Positions 34,553-45,770 of a DNA stretch of 64,000 nucleotides are shown here, piece after piece. The notes below the pieces were generated by a model. It made no database searches and was not told the origin of the DNA. It saw only the letters and a program-made list of their open reading frames with translations. A program made the translations under genes and the position numbers. The DNA is from Monomorium pharaonis (taxonomy: Eukaryota; Arthropoda; Insecta; Hymenoptera; Formicidae), in the NCBI RefSeq assembly GCF_013373865.1, contig NC_050471.1:14016983-14080982 (forward strand), written 5' to 3'. Every line of letters begins with the position of its first letter. The first letter of the stretch is position 1.

Positions 34553-36994
34553 TTATAAATACATATCTTTATTGTACAGTTCCAAGTGTCTAGAATCAAC
34601 TTGGAAACTGCGGCAATCTAAATCATGAGCTTGAAAATGTGAACGTAATTTACAAATTGAATCTAAACATTCAAAATTAATGCGGTTTCTCTTTTTATTC
34701 TTCACATCAGTGACGATAGAAAATATTCTCTCTGCTTCGGCATTGGAATGTGGAAGTGACAAAACAGCATATACTAATTGCTCTAAATTTGGAAACAACG
34801 GTTCATCATTAAAATTCTTTTTCTCAAAAATAGTGCTCTACATTTTATTAATTTCTAAACTAGATAATGATATTTTACCCGCGTCATTAAAAACTGTTGG
34901 CAAAATTCTCCATTCGTAAGCTAAAGTCGTAATGTCAGATATATCAAAATGTCTTGCTATATTTATTAAATCTGGAAAGATCAATCTACTTTTATCGTAC
35001 AAAGCCACTTCAGAATCTAAAAATTTAAGTTCGCGGAAGATGTTATTGTCATATGGTAACCATTGTAACATTTCGTCTAATGCAGTTGCGTAAAATTCTA
35101 AACATTTTGATTTTACTTCTATAATAAAATCGGGACATTCAGTTGTGAGATATTCTTCACATTCTGGACCAACATAAATGGAGTTTAGCGACATAAAATT
35201 TATTGGATTTAATATGTTTTTTGATATATTTTCTAAAGCATTAGATAACAAAAAATTTTGATCCAACTGCTTTATTAGCTGCTCACTATTTTTAGCAATT
35301 TTATGAATTAAAATTTTTCTAGATTGAAATAATGTATTAAACACGTTAAAAAAAATCAAAATATATTTTTAAAAAAGCTTATATGCTTTGATGACTTTAT
35401 CATTTAAAATATTAAATATGGAAATTGCCGTCTTATTTTTATTTTCTAAAGTTTCAAAGTTAAAATAATATTTTAAAACTTCCCAATTATCGAGAAATCT
35501 ATCAACACACTTTTGTAAAACAAGCCATCTTGTTCCTAATGATTTTAAAATTTTACGTGATTCTACTCCAAAAAATGATTGAAAATCAGATAGAATAGCT
35601 GATCTTTTAGCACTACAAGAAAAATATGTAGCAACTGCATGTAGAACATATTCACAAGAATCCGGCAATTTTGAACACGCTTTACTTGCGATAAAAGCTG
35701 AAGAATGGCATATACATCTTAATACAATGAGGGCCGGTACCTCTTTTTTTAATCTAGTCATAAAAGAATCGTGACTTCCTACCATAACGGAGGCATTATC
35801 GCAAGCTATTTCTACAATATTTGAAATTGGAATTTGTTTACTTTTCAAACAATGTTTAAACACAGAATACATTTTTTCTGCGGAACAATATATAGCATCT
35901 AAAGAAATTAATTCTAATAATTTTATTAGAATTTTTTTATTTTCAATTGAAATATATTTAACTAAGACACAAAGCATCTTATCATTTGCGATAGTTGTGC
36001 TTTTGTCCACTAAAATAAAAAATTTTGTATTTAATAAATTATTAACTGTTCTTTCGCTTTCGCGTTTTCCTAAAACATCGACTATTATTTGCCTACATTT
36101 TTTTCGTGACAATTTCAAATCTTTTGCTATTTGTGAATCTGTTAATGTATCTTTTAATAATGGGACCATGTCATCAATTATTTCAAAAGCTATATTATGT
36201 GTCGCGTAAAAAGCAGCTAATTTTATTTCGGCTATTTTTACTTTATTAACCTTTAGAGGACGGGAAATTTTCAGTGCAAATCAACCTCTTTTAAAACGTG
36301 TAATTTATATTTAAATCGAATGTATAACTTAGGACAAATCTCCGATCAAGTAAGTGGTCCCTAAAGGGACCAGTCCCGTCCGCAAGGGAAAGGTCAATGC
36401 AAAAAAATTGATGCAATGATTTTTGGGTGTTTTTCAACGTAATGTTTTGCGCTGAATACGAAAAAAATAGTTTAAAAAATCCTAGATGCGTCCTTTACCT
36501 CGAAAAAGGTCATTTTAAAGTCAAATATTTGTTTCCCTATTTTGGCCTGAGACATATCCACGCTTCGCAATTTCCCCCTCTCTTACTACGCGGGCCGGAT
36601 CTCTTTTTTTCACTATTTTTCCCGTATTCAGCACATCGAATTACCCTTAAAAAACATAAAAATTTTGTTTCTCAGGGTGGTCCCTTTTGGGACCAGTCCC
36701 GTCCTCTAAAGGTTAATATGGTCCACAAATGTATTATTATGTACAGTTAATGCAGCAGACATTACGTATCTTGGATATATTTTTTACGTGGCTTTGTATT
36801 TTTAAATGTCTAATTAAATCTAATTTGCCGCATGATAAAACTTTATTACAAGCCGTACAGACAGCTTTTCTATCATCTTCATGTGAGGTCAGCCAATCTT
36901 TAAAAATATCCAAACCTAACCAGGCTCGTTGAAATGTTTTCGGCCTGTTTTTCTTTTGCTCCAAACTACTTGTTGATGGTTGTTGGAGATCCAT
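34553..36994 (-). pseudogene. hAT-1 transposase (BED finger, RNase-H-like core), broken
   Basis: Starts at ATG 36994 (MDLQQPSTSS). A BED-type finger follows: VCTACNKVLSCGKLDLIRHL then KIQSH. A frameshift lies near 36770, and the frame is split by the TTAA MITE at 36250-36712. The core runs 36240-35369 with catalytic-type Asp in FFILVDKST and IACDNASVMVG plus the RCICHS motif. A shift in a T run near 35370 follows, then 35359-34838, a TAG at 34838-34840, and the hAT dimerisation region with SLPHSNAEAERIFS and its Glu, ending at 34553. Breaks: two frameshifts, one nonsense codon, one insertion. It is inactive unless some are base-calling errors. Confidence 0.85.
36250..36712. mobile_element. 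463-bp piggyBac-like MITE inside the hAT-1 gene
   Basis: TTAA at 36246-36249 and 36713-36716. Ends CCTTTAGAGGACGGGA and its complement; GGACCAGTCCCGTCC words near both ends. Removing it with one TTAA joins hAT coding sequence on both sides (VDHIK into VKIAEIKLAAF). Confidence 0.88.
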
Positions 36995-37836
36995 CTTCTT
37001 ACATTTATATCACAATACTAATGACCACTTACGTTATCACTTGCACTTAATATAAAACTAATAACTTAATCTAAACTTACCTCGCGGTAAAACGAACGCG
37101 GGGACACGAACGCGGGAAAGAACTGCGGAGTCTTGTGCGCATGTTTAGAGCCTTGTAAGCACCCGATATAGCACCTATAACCGTCACTGGAAAAGTACTG
37201 ATACGTCATTTCACGCATGCGCATGAACGCGCCTGCTGCGCGGAATATCTTGCGAGTTCCCATCACTGATCCAAACCCGTTACGATAAAGAAAATCTACT
37301 TAAAAAAAAATTTTATTCGAAAAAAATTGTGCTTTTAAAAAAAAAGCTTAGAAACTCGATATTGTTGACATTTTTTTCAATTTTTCGCGGCGGCGTCGAA
37401 AGGGCATACTCGAAACATCCTAAAAAAGTACTATTTGATAAAAAGTTTGTCTGTTTTATACAAAGTCTACGCCGTCAAAATTTACGAAAAAGTTTTGTGC
37501 ATTTAAGCGTTAAAGGGTTAATTCCAATGGTCCATGCTTAGCAATAATGTATAAGACATTTAGAACTTCTTCTTCATCGTCTGATGAACTGTCACTGTCA
37601 CTATTAATAACATTCACAATACCTTGCACTGCAATTATGATTGCGTTGACATTTGCTATAATTAGATTGTATAAGGTTAGGTTTTCATGATGGTATCAAC
37701 AGTTGCTGGTTTGACTATAAACGCATTCCGTTTTTCAGTGTTGCCAGTATTCACTGGCGTTTCGGAACAGCTCAAACCCAGTAACTTCAGTAGCAGTACT
37801 GTCAGTACTGTCAGTAGATTTCGGAACGCATTCTAA

Positions 37837-38260
37837 ATTTATCATCAACAGTGCAGCAACAGATTGATACTGTTGGGAGTCACAGATTGACCTGTGCGCC
37901 ATCTTGCGGCGTCCCTACTTGTTATTCTCTGCTTCCCTAAGCGTCCGGAAGTGTGTGTATGTGTGGTTTTTAGTGTGCTCGTGCGTACTCTCTTCTTCCT
38001 CGTTATAACAAGACAGCCGTTTTGTATACTCTTTTGTCTGAAGACAAAAAACTTCAGAAAACATTACATAAAATTCTGCAAAATATTCTGCAGAAGAATT
38101 CTGAAAGCGAAAACTTTGTACAAAAATCTGTAAAAACTGCAAAAATTCATGCACAAAAATATGCAATTTTTTGTGCAGTAATTTTTGCATAATTTTTTCC
38201 TACGAGCAACTTCATCGATTCCACGTTGTTTCCAATATCTTCTGCTTTAGCTTATTTATG
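37837..38260. other. Spacer downstream of the DUF4806 gene
   Basis: No coding frame. From about 38035 to 38190 short CTGCAAAA/TTTTGCAG words recur in both orientations, possibly a decayed foldback arm. It lies beyond the stop codon at 38261 and would include that gene's 3' UTR. Confidence 0.45.
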
Positions 38261-40571
38261 TTAAATATTAGTTATAGCTAATACATCTTTTTGGTTAATA
38301 GCAACTTCATCATCGATTTCACGTTGTTGTTGTTTTCTTATTCTTATCCTAAAAATATTAAAAACAAATATAAATTTTATAATAATATATATTTCTCTAC
38401 GCAAATTTTAGAAAATTATTATATTTTATATAATTACGTGTATGCATGAGTGTGTGTATGTGTGTGGAATTAATAAAAATGTTACTTATGTAAAATAATT
38501 TACATATTGTCATTGATAAAAAACTTTTAAGTTAATTATTTCAGATAGCAGACATGTCAATCAAGTATCTTCGATAATTAATTCTTTTCGTGTTATTTCC
38601 TTTATTAATTATAATTTTATTTATGTAATATGTAATTTTTATTATTAATAAATATACATACTCTGCTCTCTGCTGTCGCCACTTCGCATGTACTAGCCAA
38701 GTCGATGTGATTTCCGCAATCTGTGCATTATTCATTTCTGGTCTAAGAATTCGTATTACTCCTGTTAGACAATAAAAATAAAAATAAGAATCGATATTGT
38801 AATGTTATTTAGGAATGTATTTTTTTCTTTTACAATTTTTTGCACAGATAAATTTTTTATTTAAAAAAAGTTAATAAATAATAAAAAGTTTGTTTTAAAA
38901 ATAATTAGCAAAAGTTTAAAATAAATTAAAATATTTATTAAACATTCAATTTAATTAGTTAAAGTTGAAAATTATAAAAAATTAACCAAATTAAAAGTTA
39001 TTAACTTTTAAGTTTTTAAATAATTATTATTATTATTCAATCCTATATATTAATTGCGTTGAATTCAAAACTATGGTAATATACGTAATATATTTCCTAT
39101 ATAAATTTATTGATATATTTTCAAAAATATTTATGGAAAGTTTCATAGAAAAATTGTAAGCCTAAGTATTGTAAGAGATTTAGAGAGAACAACTTTATCT
39201 ATAGTACTTTTATCATTTTGATAAAAGCACGATAGAACTATTTTTTACGTAATACTTACTCTTAAGAATTGAGCATAGTTTGAGCATAAAATTTCTCTTA
39301 TTTCGATGTCCTAAATAACTAAAACTTTCCGCAAGATGATCGGTCAGTAACAATTTTGAGATATTTATTTTTTTGCTGGACAAATTTATCCCACCCACTT
39401 GTTTCAATGTATTCACCTACAAAAATTACAAAATATTATTACTTAAAATTATATGTATATTAATCAATTCTGTATATACACAAGTAGAATTTTAGATATT
39501 TTACATATATATAATAGTATATTTTCTTTAACACATATTTCTACATCTAAATATTATCTAATCTGGATATCCACATTCGTGGGTATTATTTGGCCCATGA
39601 TGTAAAAAGAAAGGTGAATTATTTTTGAAGATGCAGTAGCAAGTAATCACATTTGGGTCAAAATATTAGAAAACAAAATTACATATACATATTAACATAT
39701 ATAAGATTGTTTTTGTATTTAATTTTTGAATGCATTTTGAACAAAATGTGTGATTAATTGCTTTATTGTTTTTTTTATTTCCACCATTTAACGTGCAATT
39801 TTTCATCTTTTTTCTTACTACATGATCTGAATAATCAAAATAAATTATAGTTACAAGTATGCAATCACTTGTTATTTGTTATTATAAACAATGAATAACC
39901 TGGAAATCTCAAATTTTATTCATTTATTAAATTACCTTTAATCGCAAGTCATTCATGTGCAGAAGTACAGATATAAAATAAGCTATGTTCTATCAGTCCG
40001 TAGGCGTAAAGCCCTCACGTTAACGGATTGGAATACTTGAAAGATACGAGTACTCACCCGAGTTTCGAATAAAATTCGAAAAACAGGTATCTGAATAATG
40101 CTTAAAAGACCCGAGTACAGGGCATTTATTTACAGGGAATCCGGATAGTTTAAATTGTAATGTATAGTAGAGCATTATATACACTAGTATATAATACTAT
40201 ACTATATATACCTTTATATTTTTACCATTTTATCTGTGAATGATCTATCTTGTAATAATGCTTCAAATCGTTTTAACGCCTCCATATTTTTTAATGACAG
40301 ATCATATTCTTCATATTGTATAACATCGGCTATTTTTTGATTATTATTTCGTGTAACATATAATGATAATTCCAATAAGACCATTCTATTTTCTAGCGTA
40401 TTCATTTTATTAAGTAACAACTGTAATTTTCTTATAACTTCTTTTTGAAACTCTGCAAAAATAAAAAAACATCAAATATGTTAAAGTATTTAAAAAATAC
40501 AACACACAATGTATAATATACAGGCCTGTCATAAAAAAACACCGTGCAATGTACAACACGTTTTACACACA

Positions 40572-40602
<31 letters not shown>

Positions 40603-41745
40603 GCACACTTATATTTACATATTGCTGTACAAAACACGTCATATATTGCAAAATGCTTTTTCTAATCACAGGATTGTTACAATTTTACTTTGGTTAGAAG
40701 GGATGGTACGCTTTTATCTTTGATCACAATAAATACTGTTATAATAAACTAATAATTTACACACTGTATATAAATATTTTTTTAACACAAACCATTTTCT
40801 GTAGTTATTAAAGTGTTTTCGGTATACTTTGTACGCTTTTTAATATTTGAGTCTTGCAAGTTAACATTTTCATCTGACGATTGGTCACGATAATTCCGCT
40901 TTGTGCAGCTACTTATTGTTTCTTTATATGAACTTTTAGTATTCTTAGTATGTATAGTAGAACTCATTAGACTCTTAGATGTTGATTGGTCTACATTAGA
41001 TAGTGATGACGACGGAATATTTTTCTGATTTGCACAACTTTTTTGGATGTTTGTAGTACATAATTTGTCTGGAACTTTAGGAAAGGGTGCTAATTTTGTT
41101 TGCTCCTTTCATCAGAATCAAATTCATACTCCGACGAAGAATTGTTTTTTCTCGCATATGTCTCGATTTCTTTTCTTTCTCGTATCGTTTGATCTCATCT
41201 TCTGTGCCTTCGCCAGCCGTTATATCTAATGTATTTTCAGCTAGAAGTAATTTTTCTTTTGCTCTTTCATATGAATCTAAAAATAGAGATATATTATAGA
41301 TAACCTAAATTTTTTAATTGATAAATAAAAATTAAAGTTTACCGAAATAAAATTTTTAAATAATTAATAAAACAATTTATTAAATAAATTATTCTATTCA
41401 TAAAAAAATTTATAATAATTAATAAGCACCATATGCCATAAATTCATTATTTTTAAATTATTAAAAAAAAAAAAATTAATTTAAATAAAGTCCCATGTAT
41501 AACTTATAGTATAACCATGTATAACTATAAGATATGTATTTATAAATAATAAACATAAAATTAAAATTAGAAGAATAAATCTAACTTGTTTTATAGAAAA
41601 CCCTTAAAACATTGTATATTTTCCAGTTTGGATTATCTTCAGGAGTCAATTGAGACTCAACAACCTTACATATTTTTGCAGGATTCCGAAAAGTAGGATA
41701 AGTGCATTGTGTTTCGTCGCTGTTTAACCAGAATGACCCACACAT
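38261..41745 (-). CDS. DUF4806-family protein, six exons, two apparent frameshifts
   Basis: Exons on the - strand: 41745-41586, 41276-40793, 40452-40226, 39416-39260, 38761-38662, 38348-38261, all with GT/AG borders. The N-terminal exon reads FWLNSDETQCTYPTF...DNPNWKIYNVLRVF, the Trp/Cys/Pro pattern seen ahead of DUF4806 in insect proteins. Exon 2 is Lys/Glu then Ser-rich. Exons 3-5 form the DUF4806 domain (DLSLKNMEALKRFEALLQD, LKQVGGINLS, LLTDHLAESFSYLGHRNKRNF, EITSTWLVHAKWRQQR). The exons total 1,216 nt. Adding one A in the A run near 41142 and one near 41100 gives 1,218 nt and a continuous 405-residue frame, so both shifts look like homopolymer errors. The first exon abuts a hAT end at 41746, so its true start may be lost or farther right. 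Function unknown. Confidence 0.7.
40566..40607. repeat. (CA)n(CG)n microsatellite
   Basis: Uninterrupted CA repeats pass into CG repeats, in the intron between exons 2 and 3 of the DUF4806 gene. The structure mirrors the (CG)n(TG)n tract at 292-338. Confidence 0.9.
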
Positions 41746-44163
41746 AGGGTTGCCATATTAAAATTTTTGAAACTAGGACTTACAGGCCTAAAACCCCGGA
41801 CATATATGAGAATAAGTTAATTACAATATATATAATTTTATAATATTTATTATATGTAATTTACATAATAATAAAATAACACATTTATAAAAATTAAACA
41901 TTTTTTCACATTTAAATAAAAGAATTATGCAATTAATAATAATTCTCTGTTATTAGGATTATTTTAAAATAAACATTTTATAAATATTAACAGTATTTAG
42001 TAATATTTAACAACAATTAATACTAAATATTTGTTAATAAAATTACATTTTTTCACTCGTTTTTATTTAAATATTTTTCAGATTTTCCAATATCATCCAA
42101 CAATTTTTTATCACACTAGAAGAAAATACAAATAGAATTCTTCGCATGTCATTTGAGAATTATATTTTGTTTTTATAATATCAGATACAGTTTGTGGCTG
42201 TAACTTATTTCTTTCTGAACTCCACTGACTTTTTATTAAAGAAAATACTCTTTCAACATTTGCATTATGAGCTGGTAAGCAGAAAAAGAATTGTGCTTTT
42301 TTTTTAGTTCGTGACAGTTTTTGCCAATTTCATATTTTTTTTAAAAATTGCACCAAAATTTATTGCAATTAACAGTAATTTTATCAGACAGTTGTTTTAC
42401 AAATTTTTGAAAGCAAAGAAATTCATTAAATAATTTTTCTTCGTCGATCACTATGTCGTAAAAGCGCAAATATTCAAGTGTCCTTTCAACATTTGACCAT
42501 TGAGCTAATTTAATTTTATTAACATCCATCCATTCAAAAACATCTAGTTCTTCAAGAAAAATAATCCAAGAGTCTAAGTAATTTTTCATTATTACATAAA
42601 AACTGTTTATTTCTTCAAGGAAGAATTCTTTTTCTGTATTTTTAATTTTACTTAAAATTTCTTTTACTTTTAATGGTATGAATTTTTGAGTGATTCTTTC
42701 ATCTAAATTGTGAAGAATTTCTTTTAAAACTTTTTTTACTTCAATAATGGAATTATCGGCTCTTTCAATTATTTCAATATTTATATGCATTAGGTTCATG
42801 GTTGAATGGATAGTGAACAGATATGTTTCACTAAAATCGTTTTCGAAAAAACTTTTTAAAATCTTTGGTGGATTTTCTAAACTTAAAAAATAATTTTTTA
42901 ACGGTTCATATAATTTTAATAAACCTTCAATAGCAGGATATAAACTTAACCATTTTGTCTTCGAGTGATATAAAAGTTTGGAATATTCGATTTCAGATTG
43001 TTCGCAAAAATCTTTCAAAGCTTCTGTTCTTACAGTAAACACTGAGAAATGATTAAAAATTTTCATAATAATTGATTCTATGTCAATAGAAAAATTATCA
43101 CAACCTTTATGAACCGTATTATGATAATATGAGCTGGACAGCCAATACCAATTATTTGTTTCTGCAGCCTGCTCTTTAACTTGGCATAAACATTGTTTTG
43201 CTCTTTTCTATCTTTACCACCAAAATTATTGCAGTTATCGCCACTGAAAGCAACACATTTTGCCAACAAAAAATGTTTTTTTATTAATTTGGTTAAAATC
43301 ATATCAGATATTGTGTCAGAAGTTTCTTCTTTAATAGTCAAAATTTCTAGAATTTTTGTTTTAATCACTATGATTAACTTCATAGTATTGAATAAGAATA
43401 GGCAATAATTTTATAGCTCCGTGATTACTAGTATCACATGAAACACTTATAAAATATATGTCTTCAATTTCTTTCATTGTTTTAGATATTAATAGTGGAG
43501 ATAATATATTTTTAACTATAGCAATGGCTTTAGTTCTATTAGAAGTAGCGGTTTTAGCAACATCAGAATCTTGAAAAAGTAATTTATTTAAACTCATAGT
43601 ACAATCGAGAGAAAGAAAAGAAATATGATGATATATTGTGTGATATACAAGAGTTCCTTCAACTGCGTGAATTTTATCGTTTTTGGATTATTTTGAAAAA
43701 ATATTATCAATTTTTTAAGTACTAGCTTGACTTAGCTCCCACTTTTTATGTTTTTGTGTACCTAAATGTTCGGCAATATCATGTGAACCTTTATGTGCGA
43801 CTGAAATGGTTGATGAGCATAAGGTACAAACTACTTTCCAATCAAAACGTCCACGTTTCATAAATGGGTATTTCTTTTTTAATTCTTCACTAAAGTTACA
43901 TTTTCTCTTCGGCATCTTGTTAGTTCTAAAATAAAATTTTTAATCGTGAGATTATGAGATATATTAATACAGAGGATATAATGTATAGGTTAGGTTAGTT
44001 ATGTATAGTATAGGTTATGTTATGTTATATACATTAGATAAATACATAAACCAAGCATATGAAAATAAAAATATTCTGAATTGATTACATTATCCATACG
44101 TACATCCTTTTGTATGTACTTACATTCTTATATTCCTTTTATAATACTTTTGACTAGAAACTA
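41746..44163 (-). mobile_element. hAT-2 element, partly delimited
   Basis: The left boundary at 41746 reads TAGGGTTGCCATATT, a hAT-like terminus, directly next to the DUF4806 first exon. The - strand encodes a broken hAT transposase (42121-43915). The other terminus is not found before the foldback element at 44164. A near-identical copy of its right three quarters lies after the gap (61969-64000). Confidence 0.65.
42121..43915 (-). pseudogene. hAT-2 transposase, broken
   Basis: Starts at 43915 (MPKRKCNFSEELKKK) with a C2H2/BED-like finger VVCTLCSS...DIAEHLGTQKHKK. Stops occur at about 43715 and in the next 60 bp. It continues from about 43670 (GTLVYHTIYHH) through SCDTSNHG (43597-43361), a frameshift, FSGDNCNNFGG with the second catalytic-type Asp, another shift near 43100, then 43066-42341. 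The hAT dimerisation region lies at about 42310-42130 with LPAHNANVERVFSLIKSQWS. The two internal frameshifts are shared by the copy after the gap, so they are either real or the same consensus errors. Confidence 0.8.
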
Positions 44164-44198
44164 CTCAGTGAACACATTTTATAGCGGCAATATAACAT
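42169..44198. repeat. Block repeated after the gap (first copy)
   Basis: Matches 61969-64000 over its full length. Differences I could see are almost all 1-2 base indels, most in A or T runs, with the longer version here. Confidence 0.9.
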
Positions 44199-44968
44199 GG
44201 AATAACATGGAAGTTACATGTAATTTAACATTGTTATTCTTGTGATATGTAGGTGCTATATGACATGGAAATAACCTGTTACGTAATATTTGTTAAACGC
44301 AAGTGATATAGCTGTTATACATCGTTTTGGCGTTACAGTTATTCAACAAAAATTGTATAATCGTAACATAACACGTTCGTATCAATGTTATTACGGAACG
44401 ATGCGTCGTAGTTGACTCAGAAATCAGACAACATTATAACATCCTGAATGACAGATTTATTTGATAATAAAAAAAATTATTATAAAGATAATGTTTTCAA
44501 AAATAACGGTTTGTCTACAATTACTGCGCACAAAAAATGCACAAAATCTAAATTCATCATGTGCTGAACAAAAACAGAATAATAAATGTATACTATTCAA
44601 TTTTTCTTACAATTATGATCTATATAGTTAACCATCTAATTAATCATTTGAACGCTTCAAAGATTAGTGCTAAATAGATCGCAATTTCCATCAAATTATT
44701 AAGGTTATGGAAAAATATGAATTTAACAATGAAATTAATAAGTAAATAAATTAATGCTATTTATTTTTAATATGTTTTGCAAAATTTAATTGCTTTTATA
44801 AAAAATAATATAGTCGCGTCAGTTTACATATAGGTACATGTACATGTTATATTGCTGAGTCGGAAATTGTAACTTACATGTAAGTTACGTGTAATTTCAG
44901 AGTAACGTAACCTGTTATATTCGGTTACATTGCTGTTACACTGCTGCTATATTACTGTGTTCACTGGG
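44164..44968. mobile_element. Foldback element, TTACATGTAA-word family
   Basis: Ends CTCAGTGAACACATTTTATA (44164) and the complement of CCCAGTGAACACAGTAATAT (44968), with TA on both sides (44162-44163, 44969-44970). Both subterminal regions carry GTTACATGTAA, TAACATGG and GCAATATAAC words. No coding frame. Confidence 0.8.
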
Positions 44969-44984
44969 TAGAATCTATGTAATA

Positions 44985-44987
<3 letters not shown>

Positions 44988-45028
<41 letters not shown>
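44988..45028. repeat. (TA)n microsatellite
   Basis: About 40 bp of uninterrupted TA immediately upstream of the first readable P-element exon. It may mark the point where upstream sequence was lost. Confidence 0.9.
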
Positions 45029-45032
<4 letters not shown>

Positions 45033-45439
45033 AGCAAGAATATGCTCTCTACATTTCCAAGACGATTGCTTCGAAATGAAATGGACAACACTACGTGGAA
45101 CAAATGTGCCAAAAGAATTATGCAGATTAAAAAAGAATTCCGTGCCTAATGTATTATTACATTTAGAGAAAAAAAACCAAATTAAAAGCAAAGTAAGTAT
45201 ATATTCTATTTGTAAAATGTTATTAATATGTCACTAACGTGTTATATTAATAAAAAATAAATACTGAAAAATAATATAAATAAATAAATAATAGTAATAA
45301 ATAATATAAATAAATACATATTTCAGAGTAAAAGAAGTTATATTAACTTATGCTGAATTAGTAAAATATGCACAGCAAAAACAGCAGATGCAGAAACACA
45401 ATGGGCATAATCTTTGTGAAATTCTTAAAGAAGGAACCG

Positions 45440-45770
45440 TACAAGAAGCAAATACTCTTGGATTAAATATAAAAATGGAAGAGACAAACACAATGTATGG
45501 CATAATGTTTACATATTCAATAGTGGTTAATTAATATATTGCTATTAAAGCACACATTTGTATTTTACAGAAATGAAGAAAATGCTAATGAACAAAAAGA
45601 AAAAACCATACAAGAAACAAATACTCTTGGATTAGATATAACGGAAGAGACAAACACAATGTATGGTATAATGTTTACATATTCAATAGTGGTTAATTAA
45701 TATATTGCTATTAAAGCACACATTTGTATTTTACAGAAATGAAGAAAATGCTAATGAACAAAATACATCC
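45440..45770 (+). repeat. Tandem duplication of an exon-intron unit
   Basis: A unit of about 170 bp (ACAAGAARCAAATACTCTTG ... GTTAATTAATATATTGCTAT ... TTTTACAGAAATGAAGAA) occurs twice, with only a few differences and a small in-frame length change. It contains part of the P-element leader exon, a short intron and a splice acceptor, so it duplicates an exon. Confidence 0.85.

Larger units (their letters stand above)
30159..37268. mobile_element. hAT-1: decayed hAT transposon carrying three insertions
   Basis: Ends CAGTGATGGGAACTCGCGAG and the complement of CAGTGATGGGAACTCGCAAG, typical hAT style, flanked by 8-bp duplications ATCCAAAT (30151-30158) and ATCCAAAC (37269-37276). Encodes a BED-finger hAT transposase on the - strand (34553-36994). 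Inside it lie a long LTR (30321-32192), a foldback element (32815-34084) and a TTAA MITE (36250-36712). Confidence 0.9.
28332..37517. mobile_element. piggyBac-like foldback element with TTAA duplication
   Basis: TTAA at 28328-28331 and 37518-37521. Ends CCCTTTAACTCAAATGCACA and the complement of CCCTTTAACGCTTAAATGCA. Left arm 28332 to about 29150; right arm about 29690-30158 continuing at 37277-37517 after the hAT insertion. The element's own length is about 2.1 kb. A 79-residue Cys/Trp-containing frame on the - strand at its centre (29296-29535) is not recognisable as a transposase. Removing the element restores the Harbinger-2 transposase frame. Confidence 0.85.
23075..37695 (-). pseudogene. 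Harbinger-2 transposase, split by three insertions
   Basis: Read right to left. N-terminal piece from about 37695 (LYNLIIANVNAIII..., then an acidic DSDSSSDDEEE run) stops at the TTAA element 28332-37517. With one TTAA removed the frame continues (HGPLELRPRIKNYIENVV) to an intron at about 28252, then the exon ISRNTFNYLLEI up to 28041. That is cut by the elements at 26817-28040 and 24124-26804, which leave 12 bp of gene between them. It resumes as NEGLNRFPISPEKQ at 24110, then RSICDRFNIGKATAVRSVRR (about 23950), GTHVKIDAPKKKNHEGY, then LIGDAAYKIQ...RMIVERSIGLLKSRFR and a stop at 23075. The first catalytic Asp is replaced (GAIVGTH), the second region reads FIHCYMGYPGS, and there is a TAG after SVYD. 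At least one frameshift lies in a C run. It is clearly inactive. Confidence 0.8.
16483..37833. mobile_element. Harbinger-2: decayed PIF/Harbinger split by nested insertions
   Basis: Left end GGGTACATTCCAAAATCTAC at 16483 and right end complementary to GAATGCGTTCCGAAATCTAC at 37833 are inverted repeats. TAA lies on both sides (16480-16482, 37834-37836). Between them are a convergent pair as in Harbinger-1: a Myb/SANT-like accessory gene (+, from 16744) and a transposase (-, ending 23075). Only about 3.5 kb of the 21.35 kb is its own: 16483-17109, 18602-18629, 21395-21956, 22429-24123, 26805-26816, 28041-28331 and 37518-37833. The rest is inserted elements, and deleting several of them rejoins the reading frame. 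Confidence 0.85.

Noticed and set aside
43985..44030. TTAGG telomere-type repeats
   Set aside because: Only AGGTTAGGTTAG followed by irregular AGGTTATGTTATG; too short and irregular, and repeated in the copy after the gap.
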